Below, in pieces: positions 40,783 to 51,149 of a stretch of 62,000 bases of DNA. Below the pieces are notes generated by a model, which was given only the letters and a program-made list of their open reading frames with translations, searched no databases and was not told where the DNA came from. The stretch comes from Branchiostoma floridae (taxonomy: Eukaryota > Chordata > Leptocardii > Amphioxiformes > Branchiostomatidae): the NCBI RefSeq assembly GCF_000003815.2, contig NC_049996.1:6373731-6435730 (forward strand), written 5' to 3'. Within the stretch, counting starts at the first letter, position 1, and each line of letters starts with the position of its first letter. Both the position numbers and the translations under genes were made by a program.

Positions 40783-40995
40783 TACTGTAAATGCAGAAAT
40801 GTTCGCGGTGGTTTTATGTTCGCTGTTTTCGCGTTGCCTATTTACCGTGAAAACCTTAAAACCACCACGATCATTTTTCTATTGCAGTAAGGGCCTACAG
40901 TGCACGAAGCTACCGCGAACTTAAAAACCATCGCGGACAGTTTTTTCCCGCTACCGCGAAATTAAATCCCCGCAAACTTAGATGCATTTACTTTA
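40783..40995. mobile_element. TTCGCGG-rich MITE (copy 3)
   Basis: Collinear with copy 1: TACTGTAAATGCAGAAATGT, TTCGCGGTGGTTTTATGTTC, GCTACCGCGAACTTAAAAAC and GAAATTAAATCCCCGC, ending ATGCATTTACTTTA. More diverged at its right end. Confidence 0.8.
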
Positions 40996-41247
40996 TTACT
41001 GTTATCGGTGATTTGCTGCACATCTCTTCACGTGATAGGTTAAACAGAAACAAAGCTGTCCAATCAGAAAATGGGTATATGTCAAGAGAAAAGGTGTTCG
41101 CGCATATTCACATCCACCAGGTTATATATGTGTTTTTACGTATGCCACATGAAAGACATGTACGCTAAGGCAAGTTATTTAAGTAAAATCAGACTATGCG
41201 AGGAGTTATTTCTTTTACTATGGAAACACGGGACATCTCCATTGCTT

Positions 41248-41640
41248 CGCCAAGAAGGTTATATTTTCGATAATGTTTGTGGGTATGTTTGTGTATCTGT
41301 GTAAAAGACCAGCATAATTCGAGAATACCTGGATGGATTGTATTGATATTTGGTATATGACTAGGTCTTAAGACCTGGAAATGATTAGTTTGGGCCCACT
41401 TGCGGCTTGTCACGGTACAGAAGCTGAACTTCCGTCTTTGAAATCCTAAGTTATGCAAATAAGGACCTCATTTGAACCAATCATCAGAATATTATATCAT
41501 AGCCTTCTTTCGTAAGATAGATTGCCCATGTTTATCATTTGGATGGAGAAGATCAATCAATATAATTATGTAGATTTCATTTGCAAGATAAACTAGTGTT
41601 CTACGACCCCATACCTTCGCCAAATGATCCTACCCTTTAT
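41248..41640 (+). mobile_element. octamer-rich element, short copy
   Basis: Starts TTCGCCAAGAAGGTTATATT, with AGCATAATTCGAGAATACCT and GATATTTGGTATATGACTAG, then ATGCAAATAAGGACCTCATT. It closes near GTGTTCTACGACCCCATACC / TTCGCCAAATG, an inverted end. Confidence 0.65.
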
Positions 41641-42350
41641 AATTGCTGTATTAATTGTGTTTGTCATTAATAATGCAAATAAGGTCCTCATTTGCATAAA
41701 TTATATTACTTAATCATCTCCTTCACCGAACAACAGACGTACACGATCTAAATTAAGAAAGAATGCTTTTATCGTATTTTCTGATAATCTATGCAAATGA
41801 GGACATCATTTGCATAATCAATATTCAACGCTGTTCACCTGTACATAGCTTCCAAATGCTACAAGTATGAAGTTCCCGTCATTTAGGGGATCCGCAGGTC
41901 AATCCGCCATGCAAATTGATGGTGGTCGATTATAGTTCAGGGCCTAAAACTTCAAGATTTTTTTCCTGGTCAAATGGGTAGAAATCCTGGCAGTTTTGAG
42001 GTGGGTGTGACAGGGGAGGGTTTCTACTTTGTGATTAGGGCCAAAAAGCTGAGTTTGTGTGGTTTTCAGGGGGTATAAAGTTGGGACTTTTTTGTCCTAG
42101 CACATGGCCTCCTCACTGGGTTGTGGTGCGGTTTTGAGGTCATGGGTCAATCTTTCAGTTTCCCGGAAGTTCTCACCGTTAGATTCATGCCGAAATGTGG
42201 TTTTTCGGATAGCTGAGATGTCGGGCTTTCATATGAGGGTATGTTTGTGTGCCAGTAACGTCAGATAGTTGAGTTACTAACAGTTGCTTTCTCCTCTTTT
42301 TTTGTATAGGAACCCATTGTTTAGAGGCTGCAAATTGAATCACCTGCGGA
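41640..42350. other. scattered octamer-type repeats, otherwise unrecognised
   Basis: Includes AATGCAAATAAGGTCCTCAT and ATGCAAATGAGGACATCATT near 41670 and 41790, probable remnants of the octamer module. From 41880 to 42350 no similarity to the rest of the window is seen. Confidence 0.4.
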
Positions 42351-42359
42351 TACCCTTTA

Positions 42360-42871
42360 CCACAACGACATTACATTTATAGCATTTCCTCATTAATAAT
42401 GCAAATTAGGTCTTTATTTTGCATAATATATATCTACCCATATTCTTCTCTCTCAGTTACAAATGCCACATGTTGCAATGGTCCTCTAATGGGACAATTT
42501 CCTCATTAACTATGCAAATTAGATACCAATTTGCATTAATAATATGTAATTACATGAAGCATCACTTCAGCTATCTACATACCCCAAAGTCAAGACAATC
42601 CGTCAGCTCCTTCTCGAGTTATTCCCTTCCAAAATCTGACACTAAACTTGCCCTGCAGCTCCAAAGCAAGTCACTAGGGGGGCCAAACCTATACCAATTA
42701 CTCTCAGGATCAAGAGCCTGAGCATGTCCCGAACTCGAGATATCAAACCAGGAAGTTCCGCTGCAGTACCGTTGCAGGTCGCTAGAGGGCCCAAAATCTA
42801 ATCGTTTCCAGGTCTCATCAAGACCTACCCACATACCAAATATCAATACTATCCTCGAGTCATGATGGTCT

Positions 42872-42951
<80 letters not shown>

Positions 42952-42985
42952 CTACCCAACATATAACCTTCTTGGCGAAGGTAAA
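42360..42985 (-). mobile_element. octamer-rich element, reverse orientation, with (AC)n
   Basis: On the minus strand it begins TACCTTCGCCAAGAAGGTTA then TATGTTGGGTAGCGT, a TG array, GACCATCATGACTCGAGGA and GGGCCCTCTAGCGACCTGC, then octamer modules (ATGCAAATT). The order is the same as in the other copies. Confidence 0.75.
42862..42946. repeat. (AC)n microsatellite
   Basis: About 42 AC units, located at the TG-rich position of the surrounding octamer-rich element. Confidence 0.95.
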
Positions 42986-42999
42986 TATCTGAAATGCAG

Positions 43000-45050
43000 T
43001 GAGAATTTTTCAAATGTACTGCGAATAACTAGGAATGTATTAAAATCTTCATTCAGACGACATTCCGGCTTATTCCGCCTCTCGTGTGATGAAGAGTATT
43101 AGGTCCATTTGGAATTCCCGCTCGACCGGATGACAGACAATTAGTATGATAATGTGGAGAACCTCTGAGCACCACAAGAAGAACACCATGGGACCTCAGG
43201 AGACAGGTTCCCTATGACAGTGTGGCAGCAAGGCAGTCGTACAAAAGGTAGGGTTTGCCACAAATAATTGATACGTCGAAGCGTAATCCACACGACTCTC
43301 ATATACAGTGTTGTAAATAAAATATAAGAAAAATGTTAAAAGGTATAGGCTGAAAAGTTTCAACAAAATGTGTAAATTCATTACACCTCACATAAGGTTG
43401 GAACCCCGGCTGTGAAGAGATACAGATCCTGTAGGTACTACAGTAGTGACGGTCAAAGATGCAGTGAGTTGGAATACAAACTGACTATTGACAAGTCGTG
43501 TCGCTCTTACTTGATAACCGAGATCATGAAGATAATGCGATTAGGTAATGTGAATAAGCTTCCTTATTGACAGTCCAATAGCATTTGCCACACACCTCTC
43601 GTTGTTTCCGTTTTACAAAGGATCATCTTGAAACCGGGGAGTCGTGACGTATCTGATCTAGAAAAGCGTCCACAGAACAGAACGGAACAGAACAGTGCAT
43701 TACACTTAAATTTCCTAAACCTAAACCTAGATTTGTTTTCAGCATAAACGCTAGACTGAATTCAAGTAAAAACCTCTCAGCTCTTTTTTAAACTTGAGAA
43801 AATCAAAAGTACGTTTACGTATATTGTGAAGGCGGCCTAGTATCTAATTCAGGTTTCCAAGAACACCAACATTCATTCCGATTTTGTGATGATCTTAATC
43901 AAAAATAGAAATACTACTTACGACGGTTAAACTGGCATTAGTTTTCGCATTTGAAATCCAAATGCCCCAAATCCGTAGGTGGGTAGACGCAGGATTTGTA
44001 GGGGTTGCAGTAGATTTCCTAACCTATGTTCTCAGCACTTTATAGTTTCGGACAGTCTTTCCTGGCTTTCTGACAGATTATACGAGTGCAGTTGTTCCAT
44101 TTAAGAGGTCAAATGTTCATCTAAATAAAGACAAAAATACAGTTGCGATAGCAACAATAATCCTGCGTATTTCTCCAAACCAGATATGTAGAATATAAAT
44201 AACCTAGTTCATTTCTTTACCAGTGTATAAATAAAAGACGTTTTCTGTGTTGTTTCTATTTAAAAAACACACACATAAAAACATCAACTTGGTGCCGTAG
44301 CAATCAGTTCCTGTCACAGATACAGAAAGGTGCACTATGGTATGTTCATGCGGCATGGTATCAACATTGTCATGATGTGGACAAAGGAGAACATTCATTG
44401 ATAGGTTAGTGAGTGATTATGATGTAGGAAGAAAGGTTTCACTCTGGAATATAGACATACCCGTCAACGTAAACGAGTCATTGTCAGGCCCTGCCTGTCC
44501 AAACAGCGGCCGCCCACACGGTATGTGGAGATGCCACTGGTGCATGGATCAGACAATGATGAGTGTCTCAACAGATAATATTGACTAAGTCACAGTCATA
44601 TGACTTGATGCTTGCTTCTAGAAGGTACAAAGCTAAAGCCGTGATGATTATTACCGTACCGATTCATTTCCGCTATCTTTGTACCCGTTCATCTTTCTGC
44701 AAGAGCATGATGGTCCTGCAAATGAACCACTCTAAGGTTGCGATAATAGTGACTTTCGGATTTCTTACCTACCGTTTCAGATGACAGGGCAGCCTTTTCA
44801 CTATAACGTCTTTTGCCGAGAGCAAGTATTGTGCAGAACTCAGGCTTTCCCAAACAGACTGAGTTCAATGTATTTAAAGCTGACAAATGGGCGGAATTTT
44901 GCATCGCCATCACAACGTGCGTAGGAAGTGGGCCAATCATGCCAACGAAAACGATCACCTAAATATAGGAAGATGAGGGATGCGAGTGATTTGAAGAGGC
45001 TGCCGCTACCAGCATGATCACATCGGCCCACTTCCACATTTGAGTGAATG
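43000..45050. other. no gene or repeat recognised
   Basis: Only frames under 100 codons, with no motif and no splice evidence. AACAGAACGGAACAGAACAG near 43676 is a short tandem repeat. The rest is ordinary AT-rich intergenic sequence. Confidence 0.4.
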
Positions 45051-45091
45051 TTTCTGACTATTGTGAGGCAGTGTTGTACTAACTAAAAACG

Positions 45092-45212
45092 TTCATTCAT
45101 TCATTCATTCATTCATTCATTCATTCATTCATTCATTCATTCATTCATTCATTCATTCATTCATTCATTCATTCATTCATTCATTCATTCATTCATTCAT
45201 TCATTCATTCAT
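45092..45212. repeat. (ATTC)n microsatellite, ~30 units
   Basis: A perfect TTCA/ATTC tetranucleotide array with no interruptions, so likely to be length-variable. Confidence 0.97.
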
Positions 45213-45648
45213 GCAACCGTTTCACAAATGTGACTTATAGATCCATTCCAATCGTTTTTCACCTTTTTGCAAAACCAATTATAAAGTGTAATATGCATAT
45301 CAAAAGGTTTGTTTGTATATCTTAGGCCACAGCAAGTAAATTTCATGGATGACAACTGTTGAAGGCTCAGATATCAACATTGGCATGCAACCTATGGACA
45401 TATCTACATTATCCATGTGTGATTTCAGCTTCCTACAGTAATTGTAAGTTTGTGCGGTACGTTGGTCAGAGCGAGAGTAACTTACTCTCTGACGGACTTC
45501 AAGGGTCGCTAATAAAAACCAATCAAATGTGTTTTCTTTCAAATTTGACATTTCTAACGCTGAACAGTATTCAAATGAGACAGGTGCCCTGGTCAAAGAT
45601 CGGTAAGTTTTTTAGCAACATTGTTTGATTCCATAATTTTCCGTTTGT

Positions 45649-46560
45649 TACCTTCGCCGAAGAAGGTAATGTTTTCAGTGCCATGTGTTGTATGTTCCTC
45701 TGTGAGTTTGTGGACCGCAGAACCTGAGAAGTTGATTTTGTATGTAGAAAACAAAGGTCAAGTTCGATCAAGGGCCTGCTAGCGGCTTTCGGCGGTACTG
45801 CATACAGTGGTACTGCAGGTTTGGGATCTCGCATTCTGGACATGCTGTGGGCTGACAATATCTGAAGTGCAGGGCTGGGTACCGGTACAGAAAATTCAGG
45901 TCCAGGTCCGGTACGGTTCAGGTCCAAATGATCAGGTCCAGGTCCGGACCTGAACCTGGACCTGATTCAGTATGACTCATACCAATGGTCCATTTCACAA
46001 CAAAGAAATCTGTTTGGTGGAGTATGAGACTTACACTGGCGTTTTAAAATCCTACAACGCTAACTGCACCTGTGCGATTGGCTGTAAAACTTGGTAGAAA
46101 TTACTATAAACTCTACTCTACTTCACTCTTGCTATTTTGTTCCACCTGCAAGAGCCAAAACGTGTGAATGCCTGATAAAATAATCTGTTAATTTTTTAAT
46201 TGGTCCAACATCCGGTTCACCTATTTTTTTCAGGTCCGGTTTTTCTGGACCGGTCCAATAAGAAAAACCGGTTTTGTACCGCTACACTGTACCGATACCC
46301 AGCCCTACTGAAGTGCGTTAGGGCCCACGAACGGCTGGAACTGCGTTTTATTTGAGACTTTGAAAGAGACATAATCGTCACGATTTTAAGTGCGTCGGGT
46401 TGACATATGTAAATGCTAATCATGCAAATCAGGATTCAATTAATCAGGGAATTTATGCGTATATTGCCTTTATAGCGCTATTGACATATGTAACTGAGAA
46501 AGAGAGGAATAGCGATAGATATGAATTATGCACATGAAGACTTAATTTGCTAACCTGGGT
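45649..46560 (+). mobile_element. octamer-rich element interrupted by a hAT MITE
   Basis: Starts TACCTTCGCCGAAGAAGGTA then TGTTTTCAGTGC; carries CAAGTTCGATCAAGGGCCTG, CTAGCGGC and GGACATGCTGTGGG before the insertion. Afterwards it continues GGGCCCACGAACGGCTGGAA and ATGCAAATCAGGATTCAATT. Confidence 0.7.
45870..46307. mobile_element. hAT-like MITE with exact 8-bp TSD
   Basis: Ends CAGGGCTGGGTACCGGTAC and GTACCGATACCCAGCCCTA are inverted repeats with the CAG-type start usual for hAT elements. CTGAAGTG at 45862-45869 and 46308-46315 is the 8-bp target duplication. The 438-bp interior is the same as 32237-32672. No transposase, so it is non-autonomous. Confidence 0.9.
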
Positions 46561-47990
46561 ACCATCCGGAAAGTAGTTCGCTCCGGCGTTGATTAACGGA
46601 TATACAGTCGCTTCTAGCTCGGACGTTCATTATACACTAACGTTATATATATCGCTTCTCTGCTGTTCCGTCTGGGATCCTTGACCATCTTTACCTCTGG
46701 AATCATCCAAATTTTGGACGAGGGCGCTGATTAGTCTCTACACATGAGCGAATTATGGAATGGGTTCCAGCGCTCGTTCGAACAGGCGTTCCAACATACG
46801 AAAATCCCTCCGTCTGCTTGAGGAAGGGCCTGTTGTCATCCTACGAGCTTTATTGGCTTTATTCGTCCATTAGCTTTGATACAAGATGGTACACCGCTAG
46901 TCTTCCTCGACATAAAAGTTCACACATGCCATGACATGACATAACGTACACGTAACACATACAAAAAGTGTGGCAATGAAAAAGCATTGCCATGGCGATG
47001 GTAATATTGTTTGACTTTTTTTTTGTAACGTATTGTACTGTATCTTGATAGAGATGATTGAGGAATTGTATGCTTGGTAAGTCATGATGATGTTCCGGAC
47101 TGCATGTGCTAGTGTCGTAGTGTCGCGATACGTTGGCTTAATGTGCTGTGTAGTATGATGTTGTTGATACACAAGTTAAGTATTATCATGAAGAAATATC
47201 AATACAATTAAACGACGTTAAAATTAGAAAGATTATTTCAAACATGCTACATGTTACATTGATATTTTGCAATAGTCTGCGCCTGGCCAGATAAGTGTTG
47301 GATTTCGCGTAATCCATTTTATGGCAGCGGTTCCATGGAATCAAGGCATCTGGCCAATGCTGCAATGTTGATGTAGGTATATGAATAAGCCATTCTATAA
47401 CATCTGCTCAGAGATCAAGAGCTAAACGACCTTCTGTGGCATACAGGGAGATAGAAAGATACAACCAAGTTACGGTAGGTTGGTACTTGCGGGTAAAAAC
47501 TTCTCGGTTCAGTTGATATGCGGGTCAAAGATATGTGCGTTTCGTGGATCTTTTTCCCTGGGGGCCAGACGGGATCGAGCCTGGTTACCACACCGCAGCC
47601 CGATCTCAGTATCTATCGTGCAGGGGTCTGGCAGGATGACTGTAGAATGGCTCTCCAATGCCCTTGGTCAGAGAGAGGAGAACCTAAGATTGATAACCAC
47701 CCCAGGTAGCCAGCTACAACACACCACAGTTGGTCAGCAGGCTATTGCAGTAGCGAATCAGGGACTGGATATGGCTCAAGGGTGTATTGAGCTAATTTTC
47801 AAAATAACTTAGACCCTGGAACTTTGTAAGGTCCACATGCCCTTTCCCCGAAAAGGGTAGCGATAACTCCTTCGGGTTAAACTCCCCCGGAACGCTAATG
47901 TGAGATCGGCGGGCTGACTGGCTTGGTTCCCCGTACTAAACTCGTTAGCTACCCGGTCCTGTCTGGCTCCCAGGGTATGGATCTTGAAAC
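46561..47990. other. unrecognised; one 110-codon frame
   Basis: A plus-strand frame (47480-47812) ends HTTVGQQAIAVANQGLDMAQ and GCIELIFKIT. It has protein-like composition but I recognise no family and see no partner exons. It could be part of a mobile element. Position 47850-47960 is GC-rich (CCGAAAAGGG, GGGTTAAACTCCCCCGG) without further meaning to me. Confidence 0.3.
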
Positions 47991-47999
47991 GTGCTAACT

Positions 48000-48145
48000 G
48001 TGATTAAAACGCAAATGGATACTCGTCGGGATTTTCCTATTTTGGAATATGGATACTCGTCGGGATTTGATCATGATACAGAAGCCACTCGTGGAAGTAG
48101 GGCATGATCATGATACAGAAGCCACTCTTCATGCCGACTTAGTTT
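48000..48145. repeat. two pairs of short direct repeats
   Basis: ATGGATACTCGTCGGGATTT occurs near 48015 and 48049; GATCATGATACAGAAGCCAC occurs near 48068 and 48106. They are interleaved in tandem. Confidence 0.85.
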
Positions 48146-48239
48146 TGTTCCGTGCTACTCAGTGTACATGACGACCTGTTCGATGTGTGCCCTGGTGGTT
48201 TGTGATCTAGACGAGAGTCCTGCCTGTCGCAGTTTCGGG

Positions 48240-48700
48240 CAATCTGGAAAAAGATTTGGGGTGGGGGAGGCTTTTACGTCTGCCCTCTAAAGCTACCCTC
48301 AAACGGGGCGAAGGATTTCTTATCCCGAACTTTATTCTTTATCCAAAAAAAGGACTTCCGGGCCCTTGTCCCAAGAATTGTGCTAGCTTTTTTTCCCAAA
48401 CGTCCACGTTTTCGTGCAGCGACCTAGCGATGAACGTTTTGGAGGCCCAGAAGGATAGTGAGGTCGGGTTTACGTCGGGGTTACGTCAATCTGAAGGGTT
48501 ACCTCCTACTTCCGGGACACGTGTTCGTCGGGCCCATGCCGGCCACGGGCCGGGGTGCCATCTCCCCGCTTGCCGCTTGGTAACGTGGGTGGCCGGGGCC
48601 CTTATCGGAAGCTGGGCGCTCCAGGGAGAACATGAGATGGGGCATGGAGGATGTCAGGAGGAGGAAGAGACATGTCATCCTTTTGGGTAAGCGTGATTAT
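48240..48700 (+). other. GC-rich open region, unidentified
   Basis: A 144-codon plus frame (48256-48690) is open, in DNA clearly GC-richer than its surroundings (GCCGGCCACGGGCCGGGGTG near 48538). The protein has no recognisable domain. Another frame contains a basic stretch (PRIVLAFFPKRP-like), which could be a decayed gag-like or structural ORF of an element. Not assigned. Confidence 0.3.
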
Positions 48701-48945
48701 CGTCGCGATGGTTCTGCTCTGTTCTGTGAGTGTGAGTGGTTCTGTTCTAATGATCAGTGGCGGTTTGTTTACATCTCCGTGAAGGGGGGGGGGGCGATTA
48801 TGTGGTACTTATTTCCTCGAGGCCCTCCCTCATGGATGCCTTTGGTTATCAGTAACGCATTTATTCTGATCTGAACAAACACAGAAACGCTAAATCCCCG
48901 CTGTATCAAACACCCTAAGGTGCAGAAAGGTATCTTTAAGCTATA

Positions 48946-49110
48946 CTACGTAATGTTTGGACAATACAGTATGTTTTTGTTGGGTTTCGCCTGCGTGCCT
49001 GCCTTGATCAGGCGGTCCAGGGCGCGACTCATCTTTAAGGGATATACATGAATGTTGTGATCGAGGCACACCTCTCGTAGCTTTCTTAGCCCGGCTTGCA
49101 CCGAATGGTC
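48946..49110 (-). CDS. probable last coding exon of an unidentified gene
   Basis: After a good acceptor (TGTTGTAG|GACC) the frame reads DHSVQAGLRKLREVCLDHNI, HVYPLKMSRALDRLIKAGTQ and AKPNKNILYCPNIT-stop (TAG at 48946-48948), 54 residues. The composition (charged amphipathic helices, no simple repeats) looks like real protein and is read in only one frame. Upstream exons would lie at higher coordinates, possibly across the assembly gap at 49916-50015, but I could not find one. No family recognised. Confidence 0.45.
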   Translation of the reverse strand, partial: DHSVQAGLRKLREVCLDHNIHVYPLKMSRALDRLIKAGTQAKPNKNILYCPNIT

Positions 49111-49335
49111 CTACAACATAGAAATAAACGGAAAAAGGGGAAAATTTGTCATAACATGCCGGACTCAGTCCTGCCTGGGGCTAATAAGTCGTGTATGTGT
49201 AGACAGTCGTGAGCATGACAGGCCCATTTGTCACACCGACTCAAAGGGTGACTACCGCATTCCAAACCAAAGATACTGTGAGTCGACAACGCATGGAGAG
49301 TGTGTTCATGTTTACTATGCACTTGGGGCAGTTTG

Positions 49336-49395
49336 TATAAAACACCTTAAGGTGCAGTAAAGTATCTTTAGAAAGTATGTTTCTGTTGGGTACGA
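49336..49395 (-). repeat. partial duplicate of the last-exon 3' end
   Basis: AACACCTTAAGGTGCAGTAA, AGTATCTTTAGAAAGTATGT and TTCTGTTGGGT match 48910-48995, with the middle of that region missing. It covers the 3' end and flank of the unidentified exon. Confidence 0.55.
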
Positions 49396-49879
49396 CAAAA
49401 TAATGTAATGGACTATACATTCAAAAGCAAATAACATGTACAGTAAAGATCACGGCGCTGCAATCCATGAAGATCGAGCGGGTCCAAAAGTAACCTGGAA
49501 TCCAGTCTACCGTGGATTGGCCAGGCTAACTTCGGGACAGGAGAGTCTTTCTACCGCCGGGGTCACATACAATGAAAGCAGACGAAAAACCAAAATAGTG
49601 CAATTTGATGAAATTTCACCACATTCGCAGGCGTACCTCTATTGTCTCTCACCGGACGTTTGTATCAACAAGAAACCTCCTTTGTATATTAAAATGTATC
49701 TGTCTCGTGATATGTTCTGTTACTTCCCACTTGAGGCTATGCCTTGTTTGTTCATTCTCAACTTTCGGTGATGATTTCGAGCGCTCATTTGTTAGACATG
49801 AACATGACGTCTAAAATAATAGGTACAACCACACCTGGAGGCATAATGAGATCTTCACCTCACGGAGACTCATGTAATA

Positions 49880-50042
49880 GTTAGATTCATGGGAGTGGCC
49901 TGACTAGTACCAAATNNNNNNNNNNNNNNNNNNNNNNNNNNNNNNNNNNNNNNNNNNNNNNNNNNNNNNNNNNNNNNNNNNNNNNNNNNNNNNNNNNNNN
50001 NNNNNNNNNNNNNNNATAGTCAGGCCACTCCCAGGATCTAAC
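49880..50042. other. 100-N assembly gap inside an inverted repeat
   Basis: Ns fill 49916-50015. The left flank 49880-49905 (GGGAGTGGCCTGACT core) is the reverse complement of the right flank 50018-50042 (AGTCAGGCCACTCCC core) with few mismatches. So the gap lies within the arms of a palindrome or between transposon TIRs. Confidence 0.9.
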
Positions 50043-50049
50043 TGAGTTA

Positions 50050-50990
50050 GAACGGCCATCTTTCCGAAGCAAAAATACACTTTTTAGTCACTAGAAACAT
50101 GTAGTTTGTTTTCCTAGCAAGCGGACAGACAGGCTACATTCTTCTCCTTCTCATTCATGACCCTGGTGATGGCGCCTCACACCTTTCCTCATGAGGCTTG
50201 TGTGAAATTCATGTCAAGTTTTACAACACTTTTTTGCACCACAATGCCATTGTTTTTTGGGTGTATGTCAGATCAAGGAGGTCAGATTGATCCCAGTTCC
50301 CAACCTGACCTCAAATGAGTAGGACGTGGCATCTCTTGAGGGCCAATTTCTCGAGTATGTTCACAGTATGTACAGGCGAGTTCCGTACACAGCCCGAGTT
50401 CCAGCTGAGTTCCAGCTGACTTCCAGCTCGAGTTGGCGGACGTTTTGCTGCATCATATTGGCTTCTCTACCGAACTGTTTTGTAGTTTTGATACTGACCA
50501 ATTCCTGCCAGACAGACCAGCCAATGTAGCTGCCCCCTCCCCCATTTCATTCACCCTGCTGGAGTAACCGTCCTGACGAGCTGTCCTGTTCCCAGTTCGA
50601 CGCGTTCCTGGTAGACTCCATTTTAGTTTGTTTCTCTTTTAAAGTTTTATGGAAGTATTGATCGTATACCAAATGTTTGCTTCATTTTTATCAATTTAAC
50701 GCGCATGTTTTTATGTAGCATCTCTACATTTTAAAGTTTTTCTTTACTATCTTGAGAACCTGTTCCCTAGCTTGATGTAACCAAGGAGGTTATATTTTGC
50801 ATGTATTTGATGTAACTAGCTAGATAATGCTGTTCGTACATTTTCATGTTACAAGAAACTCTTTATTATTGTCTTGTTCGTTTTCTGACTTTTCCTTTCT
50901 GAATTTCCTTTGTTCATGTTATGAATAAAGATGTTCAATAACATAGGTTGATTTGCTGTTTTCCTTTTTGTTAATTCTTTAAGTGCTTTT
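50050..50990. other. no gene recognised
   Basis: A 67-codon plus frame (50326-50529) has no known features. A poly(A)-signal-like ATGAATAAAGATG occurs near 50920 without an identifiable gene. Confidence 0.4.
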
Positions 50991-51003
50991 ATTTGCATGA
51001 GAA

Positions 51004-51148
51004 AGGTGGGCGTCTCCAACTTAGTCAATTTATTCGTTGGTTGGTACACCCCTACCCCTAGGGAGACCATTCAGTTGAATGGTGGGCGTCTCCAACTTAG
51101 TCAATTTATTCGTTACTTAGTACACCCCTACCCCCAGGGAGACCATAC
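51004..51148. repeat. ~66-bp tandem duplication
   Basis: GGTGGGCGTCTCCAACTTAG through GTACACCCCTACCCC to GGGAGACCAT occurs at 51006-51070 and 51082-51148, separated by a 12-bp spacer. Confidence 0.9.
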
Positions 51149-51149
51149 T

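Noticed and set aside
42619-42948. 109-codon minus frame starting CVCVCV
   Set aside because: Starts in an (AC)n microsatellite and continues through an octamer-rich repeat. Not a gene.
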